From an uncultured bacterium (lineage in GTDB: Bacteria > Bacteroidota > Bacteroidia > Bacteroidales > Muribaculaceae), in contig CAJMMT010000022.1 of assembly GCA_905214715.1 (NCBI GenBank), positions 1-41,453 of the forward strand: a stretch of DNA of 41,453 nt, written 5' to 3'. Of the stretch, positions 23,489 through 32,440 are shown piece after piece. The notes under the pieces are model-generated. The model did not search any database. It was not told the DNA's origin and saw only the letters and a list, made by a program, of their open reading frames with translations. A program made the position numbers and the translations under genes. Within the stretch, counting starts at the first letter, position 1. Each line of letters begins with the position of its first letter.

Positions 23489-25279
23489 TCAGTCTGCCCC
23501 TTCCTTGAACTGATGTTTCACACCCTCCACAACATTCAGAGCGAAATCTCCGAGTTTTTCGGCCTCGCCGATAAGGTCCATGAAGAAGATACCTTCCTGA
23601 TAACCATATTCTTTGTTATTGATGTTGTTGATGTTCGAATCGCGCAACTGGTTGCGGAAGTTGTTTATCTCTCGTTCCTTATTGTAAGCCTTGATAATTT
23701 TCGAGTCTTCCGGAGTCTCCATTTCGCGCAGTATGTCGAGCATGTTGTCTACAGCTTCGCTCACAAGCGACCACATGCGGTCTATCTCCTTAAGCACTCC
23801 GGGATCGAACTTGACGTTGTTCTGGTTCTTTCGGGTAAGTGTCTTGGCGACGTTGAAGCAACTGTCGGCTATCGATTCTATCTCGGAAATTATTCTCAGC
23901 ATGCCCGATATTCTTTTCTTACCCTCGGGAGAAAGCCGCCCCTCGGCCACCTTGTTAAGATAACTTCCTATCTCTATCTCCATCCGGTCTGAGATATCCT
24001 CATATTTTTCAAGACGTGAGTAGATATTGGAGAAATCGTCATCCTTCGGGTCGGTGTGGATAAGCTGCATCGCCATTCCCACCATACGCCGCACGCGCTC
24101 GCCGTAAACTACAATCTCTTTCTGAGCCTGTGCTATGTTAAGTTCGGAAGCCGACAGAAGTCCGCGTCCTATATACTTGAGCGAGAAGTCTTCTTCGGCA
24201 TCTTTGTGGCGTGCCGGCATTATCCAGCATACGATCTTCACATATAGTTTGGTAAACCATATCATGATCATCAGGTTCAGAGCATTGAAGACCGTAGGAT
24301 ACATGGCCAGACCGAAAGCCACGGTGCTCTGTGCCTTGGCGGTCATGGTGCCGAGTTTCGGGTCGATAAGGGTGGAATCGGCCATACCTCCTTCCTGAGC
24401 GGCTGTTATATCGAGGGGATTTATACCGTTCAGCCATTGCGTTATGTCGGCTACAAGATTGGTGAAGGGATGGAAAACGAACAGCACGATTATAGAGCCG
24501 AAGACATTGAACATTACGTGGCCCATGGCTGTGCGTTTCGCTGCCAGATTACCTGAGAGAGAGGCGAGTATCGGAGTTATTGTCGTACCGATATTTCCGC
24601 CCAGGATTATAGCGCATCCAAGCTCGAACGGGAGCCATCCCTGCGAACACATTATGAGGGTGATGGCGAACGTGGCGGCCGAACTTTGCACTACCATCGT
24701 AAGGATGATACCTATGCCGAAAAATATCAACACCGAACCGTATCCCATTGTAGTATAGTTCTTCAGGAACTCAAGCATCTCCGGATTGTCTTTCACGTTG
24801 GGCACGTAGGCCGATATGAGGTCGAGGCCCATGAACAGGAAGCAGAAGCCTATCAGGAACTCACCCAGCGACTTGTAGAAACTCTTCTTCATGAAGAGCA
24901 TGGGAACGGCCACCGCCATAAGCAGTATGGAGTAGTCCGAAATGTTGAATTCAAACGAGAATGCCGAGATAATCCAGGTCGTGACGGTAGTACCCACGTT
25001 GGCACCGAATATCACCGCCATAGCCTGGGCAAGGCTCATCAGTCCGGCGTTCACAAAGCTGACAACCATTACGGTCGAAGCTGACGATGACTGAATGAGA
25101 GCCGTGATAAGAATACCGGTAACAACACCCATCACCCGGTTTCGGGTCATGGCGCCGAGAATGGTACGGAGACGGTCGCCCGCCACCTTCTGCAGGCCCT
25201 CGCTCATGACCTTCATGCCGTAAAGGAAAAGACAAACGGCTCCGAGCAGGCTGATAAAGTCTATTAAAGTATAGTTCAT
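23489..25279 (-). CDS. Na+/phosphate cotransporter family protein with PhoU-like tail
   Basis: A 596-residue inner-membrane protein. The N-terminal ~340 residues contain two inverted NaPi-II repeats marked by QSSSAST (about residue 63) and QSSAATF (~190). GANVGTTVTTWI and GGNIGTTITPIL mark the two halves of the Na+/phosphate site. The C-terminal ~220 residues are a helical PhoU-like domain. The NptA/YjbB family moves phosphate, often as an exporter, with the PhoU part as regulator. No pho-regulon box can be recognised. It begins 32 nt after the WYL regulator gene and precedes manC in the same direction. Confidence 0.93.
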   Translation of the reverse strand: MNYTLIDFISLLGAVCLFLYGMKVMSEGLQKVAGDRLRTILGAMTRNRVMGVVTGILITALIQSSSASTVMVVSFVNAGLMSLAQAMAVIFGANVGTTVTTWIISAFSFEFNISDYSILLMAVAVPMLFMKKSFYKSLGEFLIGFCFLFMGLDLISAYVPNVKDNPEMLEFLKNYTTMGYGSVLIFFGIGIILTMVVQSSAATFAITLIMCSQGWLPFELGCAIILGGNIGTTITPILASLSGNLAAKRTAMGHVMFNVFGSIIVLFVFHPFTNLVADITQWLNGINPLDITAAQEGGMADSTLIDPKLGTMTAKAQSTVAFGLAMYPTVFNALNLMIMIWFTKLYVKIVCWIMPARHKDAEEDFSLKYIGRGLLSASELNIAQAQKEIVVYGERVRRMVGMAMQLIHTDPKDDDFSNIYSRLEKYEDISDRMEIEIGSYLNKVAEGRLSPEGKKRISGMLRIISEIESIADSCFNVAKTLTRKNQNNVKFDPGVLKEIDRMWSLVSEAVDNMLDILREMETPEDSKIIKAYNKEREINNFRNQLRDSNINNINNKEYGYQEGIFFMDLIGEAEKLGDFALNVVEGVKHQFKEGAD

Positions 25280-25311
25280 AAGTGTCTGTATATTGTCATT
25301 TGTTCAATGGT

Positions 25312-26208
25312 TCAGGCTTTTGTCTTCTGGTCGTACTGACGCAAGGTGTCACGCAGACGGGTTACGACCATTGCCCTTAATTCGGGCGGTTCAAGAACCT
25401 CGGCCTCGGGTCCGAGCGCCATTATCTCGGATACGAGCTCATAGTTCAGTTTCAGTCGGTAAATGAATATGGAATATGAGTCGTGGACCATCTCCACCTG
25501 CGACTTATGAAGCGGCAACGCACGCAGATATTTGGCCTGGCTGTATGTGGTGCGCAACTTCACGGTCTTGACATCAGCCTTCGATGATGTCACACCCACT
25601 ATCGATCCGAACACCTCTTCGGAATCGGCCGTAGGGGGCAGTTCGAAATGACAGTGGTCTATCTTCACATCGCTCATACGGTCAAGCGCGTACGTGCGCA
25701 AATCATTCCCCTTCACTCTCATCCCGAACACATACCACCTCTGTTTATAACGTTTCAGCAGGTAGGGGCAGAACTCGATGGCCTTGTCGGGACGCGAACG
25801 CGAGAAACTATGGTAATCGAACACTATCCTCAGGTTCGATTTCATGGCTTCAAGTACGGTGGAGAGATATTCTCGGGCCGACGGCACATCTTCCACCTCC
25901 ATGCGGCCCGGTTCCAGCCCGGAATCTTTCACAAGGTTGTTCACGGCCATCGAATCCACGAGCCAACCAGATAGCCCTGACGTATCCTCGTCTATGTAAT
26001 ACTCTCCTTGGCGCGTGCAGAGTATCTCGATATGGAAATTCTCCTCTATGGCACGCCTGTAATTAAAAAAAGTGCGCTCCGGCATCGGGACACCTCCAGA
26101 GAGATGCGACCGCTGCCAGAGCTCATTTATCTCAGTGCGCGTAAGCCTGCGATACCTCAGCAGGGTATCGACGAGCCACACGTAACGCGCTATCAGGTCT
26201 TTGCCCAC
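25312..26208 (-). CDS. WYL-domain transcriptional regulator
   Basis: The 298-residue protein has an N-terminal winged-helix region (about residues 1-75, LVDTLLRYRRLTRTEINELWQ ... ERTFFNYRRAIEENF). A WYL domain follows (about 120-200, LRIVFDYHSFSRSRPDKAIEFCPYLLKRYKQRWYVFGMRV), then a C-terminal WCX-like segment. In this subgroup the WYL motif is part of a QRWYVFG sequence. WYL domains sense small ligands or nucleic acids, and many members are transcription factors. Its nearest neighbours are the GH13 amylase gene, which ends 9 nt upstream, and the Na/Pi transporter gene downstream. It could regulate that run, but this is not shown by any visible operator. Confidence 0.85.
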   Translation of the reverse strand: MGKDLIARYVWLVDTLLRYRRLTRTEINELWQRSHLSGGVPMPERTFFNYRRAIEENFHIEILCTRQGEYYIDEDTSGLSGWLVDSMAVNNLVKDSGLEPGRMEVEDVPSAREYLSTVLEAMKSNLRIVFDYHSFSRSRPDKAIEFCPYLLKRYKQRWYVFGMRVKGNDLRTYALDRMSDVKIDHCHFELPPTADSEEVFGSIVGVTSSKADVKTVKLRTTYSQAKYLRALPLHKSQVEMVHDSYSIFIYRLKLNYELVSEIMALGPEAEVLEPPELRAMVVTRLRDTLRQYDQKTKA

Positions 26209-26217
26209 GGCTATGTC

Positions 26218-27648
26218 TTATTTCGTGAGCACTATGTATTGCCAGGGTGCGAGGGTGTCGGGCACTTTAGCCTCGCCTCCGCCGAAGTAATCGTTCAGAC
26301 CTTCGACCCGAGGTCCGGATGCCAGGAACTTCACAGGCACCTCCGCACCGCTGAGGTTTGCGAGAACCACCACACGGTCATCGCCTTTGTCGCGCGAGAA
26401 TACCAGAAGATCGTCTGATGTTGTACTGTAGACGGTCATGGTATCGTCGCCGCCGCGAGTGGCCAGAGCCGGATGGTTATGTTTCAACGAATTCAGCATC
26501 TTGTAGAAAGCCGTCATTTCATTGGCACGATAGTCCGGTTGTATACCGTCGCGTTCAAAGAACTCGAACGGATGATTGAATCCTACTTCCTGACCCGTAT
26601 ACATCATCGGGATGCCGGGAAGAGTATAACTGAGTACCGCGAACGCGCCCAGACCATCCCCGTACCGTTCGAATTCGGTTCCTTCCCATGAATTCAGGTC
26701 ATGGTTGGTAACCATATTCATATGTACCGCACCCTTGGGATACTCCTTGCCCTGTTTCGCTATCAACTTAGGGATATCAACCGCGCGTTTGCTTTCAAAC
26801 TTCTGACCTTTTTCCTTGGCGTAGGAATTGGCTCCGGCTGTTGCGGCTATGGCATTGAAGAGATCCTTCATAGGCCATGCGTAGTCTACGTCGAATCCTT
26901 TTTCAAGCAATTCCGGTTTGGAAGCCTCGGCAAGCATGAATACCGGTTTTACAGCCTGCAGTTTCGGTCTCACCTCTTCCCAAAAATCGGTGGGGACCTC
27001 TCCTGCCACATCACAGCGGTAACCGTCTATGTCCGCCTCTTTTATCCAGAAGAGAAGTGCGTCGGTCATTGCCTGGCGAGTGGCCGGATTGGAATAATCC
27101 AATTTATAGGTGTCAGTCCAGTCGAACGGTCCGAACATCTTGCCATCCTTGTCTTTGGCGTAATAGTCGGCGTGTTCCGTAACCCATGCGTTGTCGCATC
27201 CGGTATGATTGCAGACCTCGTCAAGAATCACCTTCATACCCAGATTATGGGCGGTACTCACCAACTCTTTGAGATCCTGGATTGTACCGAACTCGGGATT
27301 TACATCCTTATAGTCTCTCACGGCATAATAAGACCCGAGAGAGCCTTTGCGGTTCAGCTCGCTTATAGGATGTACGGGCATCAACCATACGATGTCGACC
27401 CCAAGGTCTCTGAGCCGGGGAAGCTCGCGCTGCAGACCTTTGAAATCGCGCGTGGGTGTTCCCTGTCTGAGGTTCGCCTCATATATCACGGCCTGGTCTA
27501 TCCATGCGGGTGAAGGAGATTGTGCCGTTTTCTGCTCGATATTGCCTTTTTTACCTTTCTTAGGTGTCGTGGCCGCCATAATGGCAAACGTGCCAGCCGC
27601 AGCCCCGACGAGCATCAATGCCATCACAAGCAATCTTTTATTTTTCAT
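26218..27648 (-). CDS. Glycoside hydrolase family 13 alpha-amylase (exported)
   Basis: A 476-residue protein with an N-terminal signal peptide or membrane anchor (MKNKRLLVMALMLVGAAAGTFAIMA) and a TIM-barrel GH13 domain. Conserved regions are VIYEANLRQGTPTRDFKGL, VDIVWLMPVHPI, KVILDEVCNHTG, GYRCDVAGEV (nucleophile Asp), MLAEASKPEL (acid/base Glu) and MVTNHDLNSW (transition-state Asp). A short C-terminal beta domain follows. It should cleave alpha-1,4 glucans outside the cytoplasm. The gene heads the minus-strand run GH13-WYL-NptA-ManC-Fbp. It stands alone without SusC/SusD genes, so its substrate is probably a general starch- or glycogen-like oligosaccharide. Confidence 0.94.
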   Translation of the reverse strand: MKNKRLLVMALMLVGAAAGTFAIMAATTPKKGKKGNIEQKTAQSPSPAWIDQAVIYEANLRQGTPTRDFKGLQRELPRLRDLGVDIVWLMPVHPISELNRKGSLGSYYAVRDYKDVNPEFGTIQDLKELVSTAHNLGMKVILDEVCNHTGCDNAWVTEHADYYAKDKDGKMFGPFDWTDTYKLDYSNPATRQAMTDALLFWIKEADIDGYRCDVAGEVPTDFWEEVRPKLQAVKPVFMLAEASKPELLEKGFDVDYAWPMKDLFNAIAATAGANSYAKEKGQKFESKRAVDIPKLIAKQGKEYPKGAVHMNMVTNHDLNSWEGTEFERYGDGLGAFAVLSYTLPGIPMMYTGQEVGFNHPFEFFERDGIQPDYRANEMTAFYKMLNSLKHNHPALATRGGDDTMTVYSTTSDDLLVFSRDKGDDRVVVLANLSGAEVPVKFLASGPRVEGLNDYFGGGEAKVPDTLAPWQYIVLTK

Positions 27649-27748
27649 ATCACTTTATATTAGACTCTTAGGCAAATTATACCATCTTATCTTCCGATAT
27701 TACCTTTTTCTTTCAAGATAAGACCCTACGAATATAGCTCATTTTTAT

Positions 27749-27756
27749 TAATTTTG
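27749..27756 (+). promoter_or_regulatory. Candidate -7 box upstream of pldA
   Basis: TAATTTTG matches TAnnTTTG on the plus strand. It lies 182 nt before the pldA ATG, with copy 3 of the hairpin element in the putative leader. No good -33 box is seen, so the assignment is tentative. Confidence 0.35.
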
Positions 27757-27829
27757 CAATCGGCTCCTTCCTCTTTTCTCAATGAAGCATCGTTATCTCT
27801 CCTTACTATAACCTTATTTCGATTTCAAA

Positions 27830-27887
27830 GTGTTTACTTTTAACACGGATTAATTTTGAATACGGTAAGTTAAAAGCAGACACGCCC
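27830..27887. repeat. Intergenic hairpin element, copy 3 (short, internally deleted)
   Basis: The first 25 bases (27830-27854) are identical to 17234-17258 of copy 2. The last ~24 bases match the right end of copy 2 with a few transitions. The central ~120 nt stem of copy 2 is missing, leaving about 58 bp. Terminal arms GTGTTTACTTTTAAC and GTTAAAAGCAGACAC pair with two mismatches. It lies in the gap between the GH13 gene and pldA, 51 nt before the pldA start. Confidence 0.75.
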
Positions 27888-27938
27888 TACAGAGTCCGCG
27901 TTGTCAGTACAAGCATTATCTACTTTGAACCCCGTTGT

Positions 27939-28784
27939 ATGCGTACATTCCTTATAACCGCGATAGCTGTCATCTACCTGACGTGCTTCCCGAACGACAT
28001 CCAGGCTCAGATTCTTGATGCCAAACGGGATGCCGAGCTTGAGGATTCCATAAACCATGAACTTTTCTCCGGTCCATATTTCGGGCTGTACAAAGACAAC
28101 TATTTCTCGCTCGGCACCACATTTCCCGGTAAACCGACAAGAACGAACTCCGATGTCAAGTTTCAGGTCTCGATAGCCCAGCGTATAACCAACAGCGTGC
28201 TTCCCTGGAAAACATACCTGTTCCTGATGTACACCCAGAAGGTGTTCTGGAATATATTCGAGAACTCCATGCCTATGCGCGACCTCAACTTCAATCCGGG
28301 TATCGGTCTTACGAAAGCGTTCTTCGTGAAGGGGCGATACTCGGGCAAGATGACACTTATGGTAGAGCATGAATCTAACGGTCGCGATGGAACCTCCTCG
28401 CGGTCCTGGAACAAGATTTCGCTCTCCGGTTCCGCCCTGGTTACCCCCTGGCTTCTCGTGCATGCCAAATATTGGTATCCTATAGTTGACGGCATGAATA
28501 ACAAAGATATACTGTATTATTCAGGCATTTTCCAATTCGGGGCCGAGGTCTCGGCCAAAGACCGCCGATATATATGGTCAGGCACTCTCGTCAAACGCAA
28601 GGGATGGAACCTCAATTTCAATCTCAGCCTTGAGTTCGCCATGCGCCTTTTCAAAAAAGACAACCAGTATCTGTTCTTCCAGTATTACAACGGATATGGA
28701 GAATCCATGCTGGACTACAACCAGTTCCGCTCACGACTGAGAGTGGGCATCTCCATAAAACCCCGATTCTTCTCCGAATTCTGA
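27939..28784 (+). CDS. pldA: Outer membrane phospholipase A
   Basis: A 281-residue outer-membrane beta-barrel lipase of the OMPLA family with a signal peptide (MRTFLITAIAVIYLTCFPNDIQAQ). The catalytic triad matches E. coli exactly in spacing: His144 and Ser146 in EHESNGRDG, and Asn158 in SRSWN. The rest is alternating beta strands ending in Phe (GISIKPRFFSEF), typical of a barrel. OMPLA degrades phospholipids that stray into the outer leaflet of the outer membrane. It is followed after 5 nt by the GT2-like gene and probably shares its transcript. Confidence 0.93.
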   Translation: MRTFLITAIAVIYLTCFPNDIQAQILDAKRDAELEDSINHELFSGPYFGLYKDNYFSLGTTFPGKPTRTNSDVKFQVSIAQRITNSVLPWKTYLFLMYTQKVFWNIFENSMPMRDLNFNPGIGLTKAFFVKGRYSGKMTLMVEHESNGRDGTSSRSWNKISLSGSALVTPWLLVHAKYWYPIVDGMNNKDILYYSGIFQFGAEVSAKDRRYIWSGTLVKRKGWNLNFNLSLEFAMRLFKKDNQYLFFQYYNGYGESMLDYNQFRSRLRVGISIKPRFFSEF

Positions 28785-28789
28785 TTAAG

Positions 28790-30034
28790 ATGATATACAT
28801 TCCTTTGTTTTTTACCCCTCTTTCCCTGATTCTTCTTTTTGTGGCCTTCGCGCTGGCTGTATGGGTTCTTGCCGCCGGTTGGAACGGGGCACGTGCCACA
28901 GCCCACGCCCCGTTGCCGCTCACTCCCGAGTCGCTTTCGGATTCCTATTTTTCCATAGCCGATGGAATCGTGGGAGAACCTGCCGGAATTACCGACAGAC
29001 CGCGCCTATCGGTCGTGGTTTTCGTAACCGACCGAGGAAACAAATTCGACAATATTATAAGGGAGTTCTCAGCCCAGAGAACCACTTTCCGCTACGAGAT
29101 AATAGTGGTATGCAATGCCTCGGCACGCGAAACAGCCTCGATAGCCGAGCGATATGCAGATATGACAGGCGTGCGGTTCACATTCATTCCACCGGAATCG
29201 CAAAACCTTAGCCGTCGTAAACTTGCCTTTACAGTCGGCATAAAGGCTGCCGAGGGTGAAGCCGTGCTGCTTACCGGCTCCAACGCCGTGCCCTCTTCGC
29301 ACGGATGGTTCCAGCTTATGGGAGAGCCCATTCTGGGGAACAGCGAAACCAACCTCGTAATCGGTACTTCGCGTTTCGATTTCTCATCTATGAAAGGGGT
29401 GGATAGAAGATACCGCTCCTTCCTGTGGGTAACGGACAAATGCCAGTCTCTCGCCTCGGCTCTCGCAGGCCGACCTTATCGCGGCGATTGGGAAAACATG
29501 GCCCTGAGACGCAGTTTCTTCTTTGATCGAAAAGGATTTGCCCACACCATACACATAGAGACCGGCGACGATGACCTCTTCATATATCAGGCCGATTGCG
29601 GAGACGCCACAGTTGCCGTCCTGGCTCCGGCGGCTATGCCTGAAGCCGAATGGGGTGAATGGACCTCCAGAATATGGAAAGAGCAGCGTATAGCATACGA
29701 CTTCACACGCCGTTGGCTACCCAGCCGACCATTCATGATGAAAGGAAGCGTGTCGCTGTGCAACTGGCTTATGCTGTTTGCCGTTATAGCCTCCTCCCTT
29801 GCCCCGTTGCTGGCTCCGGTCTTTTCATGGCTTCCGGCTATCGTGGCCGTGCTGATGTGGATCAGTTTCCAGATTATACAGATTATATTCTACCGCCGTG
29901 CGGCAACCAGGCTTATGCAACCGCGCCTTTGGATTTCAGTCCCGCTGTTTACGCTGTGGCGTCCTATAGGCAATTTTATTTTCCGCAACCGTAACCGCGA
30001 GGCCATACATCGCAATTTTATCTGGAGACGCTAA
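28790..30034 (+). CDS. Glycosyltransferase family 2-like membrane protein with altered DxD
   Basis: A 414-residue protein with one N-terminal helix (~10-30), a GT-A domain and two or three C-terminal helices (~320-375). The GT2 core is recognisable: PRLSVVVFVTDRGNKFDNIIREF (~71-93), FRYEIIVVCNASAR, the NLSRRKLAFTVGIKAAEGEAVLLTG stretch, GDDDLF (259-264) and a final EQRIAYDFTRRW. At the place where GT2 enzymes normally have the metal-binding DxD (usually TDAD), the sequence is LTGSNA (161-166), so the usual Asp pair is missing. It may be inactive, or use another metal ligand. Acceptor and donor are unknown. It begins 5 nt after pldA. Confidence 0.85.
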   Translation: MIYIPLFFTPLSLILLFVAFALAVWVLAAGWNGARATAHAPLPLTPESLSDSYFSIADGIVGEPAGITDRPRLSVVVFVTDRGNKFDNIIREFSAQRTTFRYEIIVVCNASARETASIAERYADMTGVRFTFIPPESQNLSRRKLAFTVGIKAAEGEAVLLTGSNAVPSSHGWFQLMGEPILGNSETNLVIGTSRFDFSSMKGVDRRYRSFLWVTDKCQSLASALAGRPYRGDWENMALRRSFFFDRKGFAHTIHIETGDDDLFIYQADCGDATVAVLAPAAMPEAEWGEWTSRIWKEQRIAYDFTRRWLPSRPFMMKGSVSLCNWLMLFAVIASSLAPLLAPVFSWLPAIVAVLMWISFQIIQIIFYRRAATRLMQPRLWISVPLFTLWRPIGNFIFRNRNREAIHRNFIWRR

Positions 30035-30056
30035 TGGTCCTCCATACCGAAATGCC

Positions 30057-31307
30057 TTACCTCAGCTTGCGACGGGCATAACCCGATGCCGTCATGGCGC
30101 AGAAGAACCCTATGATAAGTATAGGTATAAGTGTAAGCCCCAGATCCCCCCATTCAAGGGTTACCGGATAAGATGCCATTATGAGTGTGTCGGCATCCCC
30201 GTTCAGTTTTATCAGGCCAAGATGCTGCTGAAGCAGACATAATATGGAGCCTATGATTATCCCTGCGGCTCCTCCCGACAGGGTCACAAGCCAGCTTTCC
30301 CAGGCAAATACATCGCCTATGCGTCGGCGCGACAGACCGAGAGCGTCGAGAGTGCGCATGCTCTCCTCTTTCTCAAGCACCAGCATACATAATGTGGAAA
30401 CCACATTAAACGAGGCTATTATAAGTATGAACACTAACAACAGAAATGTTATATACTTCTCTATCCGCACCATGCGGTAGTTTACTTCGTGCTGGGCAAA
30501 GCGGTCTTTAACCATGTATTCCGGACCGACGGCCGCCTCCACGGCTGCCGCGCCCCTCTGGGGCGACACTCCCGGCCGTAGCGTTACCTCTATGGCTGTA
30601 GCGTCATCAGGACCATGCTGCAGCAGTTTCCTCACCCTGCCGATGTCGGTTATTATCACATTCTCGTCAAGTTCTTTCTGTCCGCTGCGGTATATCGATG
30701 TAACCTCTACGGAATCGGTCTCAAACGAGGCCGCCGGGTTGGAAAGGTTTATGCGACCCTGACGACGAGGTGCGAATATCATTATATGCTGTCCAAGACC
30801 GCCAACCTGCAACTGGACGGCAGTACCTATGGCAAGGGAAGCCGGAGCGGCCTCAACTGCGCTGCGTGGAGACACGAGAGGCTCGCTGCCATCAAAGAAG
30901 AGCGTGTCGATGCGGGTAGCACGGGTATATGCAGAAGGATTCACTCCACGCAATATCACCGGAAGCTCTCTGCTGCCAAAGAGAGCCAACGCCTGATCTG
31001 AGAGCACAGGTTGCGCCACAGCCACTTCGGGCAACGCTTCTATACGTCTCGCTACGGAATTGCAGTCGCTCAGCACCTTCCCTTCCTTCAGACTCACCTC
31101 CACATCCGGAGTAAGATTATCGAGTTTTCCTCCCAACACATCGCGGAACCCGTTGAAAACCGACAGAACGCAAACAATCGCCGCCGTAGCCACGGCGATA
31201 CCACACAAAGAAACCAGCGCAATCGCATTGACTGCGCTGTGACTCTTGCGTCCGAACAGGTATCGGAGCGCAATTCTCGCGGTGAGCGGAAATACCTTAT
31301 TTATCAT
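30057..31307 (-). CDS. FtsX-like ABC transporter permease (LolC/LolE type)
   Basis: A 416-residue inner-membrane protein. It has an N-terminal helix (~25-50), a periplasmic MacB_PCD-like domain (~55-265), and three C-terminal helices of the FtsX fold (~280-410; ITFLLLVFILIIASFNVVSTLCMLVLEKEESMRTLDALG). The topology and the EKEESMRTLDALGLSRRRI loop fit LolC/LolE permeases, which extract lipoproteins from the inner membrane. The ATPase partner (LolD) is not in the window. Its start overlaps the rbfA stop by 4 nt (ATGA), so the two are translationally coupled. Confidence 0.9.
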   Translation of the reverse strand: MINKVFPLTARIALRYLFGRKSHSAVNAIALVSLCGIAVATAAIVCVLSVFNGFRDVLGGKLDNLTPDVEVSLKEGKVLSDCNSVARRIEALPEVAVAQPVLSDQALALFGSRELPVILRGVNPSAYTRATRIDTLFFDGSEPLVSPRSAVEAAPASLAIGTAVQLQVGGLGQHIMIFAPRRQGRINLSNPAASFETDSVEVTSIYRSGQKELDENVIITDIGRVRKLLQHGPDDATAIEVTLRPGVSPQRGAAAVEAAVGPEYMVKDRFAQHEVNYRMVRIEKYITFLLLVFILIIASFNVVSTLCMLVLEKEESMRTLDALGLSRRRIGDVFAWESWLVTLSGGAAGIIIGSILCLLQQHLGLIKLNGDADTLIMASYPVTLEWGDLGLTLIPILIIGFFCAMTASGYARRKLR

Positions 31308-31639
31308 TTGCCCAAAAGGCGGTCTATGTTGTCGATATAATCAAGCGAGTCGTCAAGATAGAACTGCAGGTCGGGGCATTTGCGCAAAACCTGCTTTACA
31401 GCCTGTGCCAGTTCATAGCGCACGGTCTTACCCTGCTTCTGTATGTTGTCGAGTATCTCGTGGGATTTCTCGGGCGGGAATATGCTCAGATATGCCTTGG
31501 CTATGCTCAGGTCCGGACTTACACGCACCGCGCTTACCGAAACAAGGACACCACCCATCATGGCCGTCTGACGACGGAATATCTCGCTCAGTTCTTTCTG
31601 TATCAGTCTCGCTATTTTGGCTTGTCTTTTTCCTTCCAT
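31304..31639 (-). CDS. rbfA: 30S ribosome-binding factor A
   Basis: A 111-residue KH-fold protein that matures the 30S subunit by binding the 16S rRNA 5' helix. The start MEGKRQAKIARLIQKELSEIFRR and the central VSVSAVRVSPDLSIAKAYLSIFP are family hallmarks, followed by a C-terminal helix ending in YIDNIDRLLGK. I start at MEGKRQ (31639); the frame upstream to 31684 is open but adds an atypical basic extension. It precedes and overlaps the FtsX-like permease gene by 4 nt. Confidence 0.93.
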   Translation of the reverse strand: MEGKRQAKIARLIQKELSEIFRRQTAMMGGVLVSVSAVRVSPDLSIAKAYLSIFPPEKSHEILDNIQKQGKTVRYELAQAVKQVLRKCPDLQFYLDDSLDYIDNIDRLLGK

Positions 31640-31704
31640 AATTCTATACTTTCTTTTGGTCTTTATGTATGAAACACGCAGCAATCGGATTTGTTGTTTA
31701 TTTT

Positions 31705-31803
31705 AGTCATTTGTCGGAAGTCATTAGTCGTCAGTCATTGGTCATTGGTCATTACAGTCGACAATGACTGACGACTAATGACTTCCGACTAACGACTAAT
31801 GAC
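31705..31803. repeat. Degenerate 7-bp repeat tract with 28-bp perfect inverted repeat
   Basis: Units close to AGTCATT, AGTCGTC, GGTCATT run forward; the same units run reversed (ATGACTA, ACGACTA) in the second half. As a result 31713-31740 and 31762-31789 form a perfect 28-bp inverted repeat around a 21-nt loop. It lies between the O-methyltransferase stop and the rbfA start on the minus strand. It would make a very stable RNA hairpin, possibly ending or attenuating the aroQ-methyltransferase transcript. Confidence 0.85.
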
Positions 31804-32440
31804 TAACCCTGATAATCGTCAGTCCGTCGCGCAGCGGGAGCATTACCTGCTCTACTCCGCAGTCTTCCTTAACCATCCGGTTGAACTTCCTTATCCCCTC
31901 GGTCTGTGGGTCGCCGTCATAGGCGCTGTCGACCACATGCCCATCCCATAACGTGTTGTCGGCCACTATGAGGCCGCCGGGCCTTACCAGCCGCCGGGCC
32001 TCGCGGTAATAGGCGGGATATTCCCTTTTGTCGGCATCCATAAACAGAAGATCGATGCTACCGGATTCAAGTTCCGCCATTAGCCGCAGAGCGTCGCCGA
32101 AACGCACCTCCACCCTGTCGGCCACACCGGCCTCACTCAGGGTGCGGTCTATGAAATCGCCTAACTCCTCATCGCTCTCTATCGTTATCAGTCTCCCATC
32201 GGGCGGGAGCGCCTCGCTGAGGCACACCGAAGCATACCCGCTGAATGTTCCCAATTCCAGTATACGGCGTGCGCCGCTGATTTGCACAAGCATCTTCAGC
32301 AACCTGCCCTGATGATGCCCCGAACACATGCGGCCACCTACCAGCCTTAGATTCGAACGTCGCCATATACGGTGAAGCACCTCCGGTTCATCGGAAGTGC
32401 AGTATTCCACATATCGTTCTATCTGTTCCTGATTTTTCAT
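31796..32440 (-). CDS. Class I SAM-dependent O-methyltransferase (family 3 type)
   Basis: The 214-residue protein resembles the COMT/CCoAOMT-type (family 3) methyltransferases. It has the SAM-binding motif ILELGTFSGYASVCLSEAL (about residues 61-79), the acidic LITIESDEEL, a metal-binding DLLFMDADKREY (~130-141) and IVADNTLWDGHV (DN, ~159-170). The substrate is not evident; small catechol-like molecules are typical for the family. The ATG overlaps the aroQ stop by 4 nt, so it is translationally coupled to aroQ. The pairing may be conserved but does not prove a shared pathway. Confidence 0.92.
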   Translation of the reverse strand: MKNQEQIERYVEYCTSDEPEVLHRIWRRSNLRLVGGRMCSGHHQGRLLKMLVQISGARRILELGTFSGYASVCLSEALPPDGRLITIESDEELGDFIDRTLSEAGVADRVEVRFGDALRLMAELESGSIDLLFMDADKREYPAYYREARRLVRPGGLIVADNTLWDGHVVDSAYDGDPQTEGIRKFNRMVKEDCGVEQVMLPLRDGLTIIRVSH

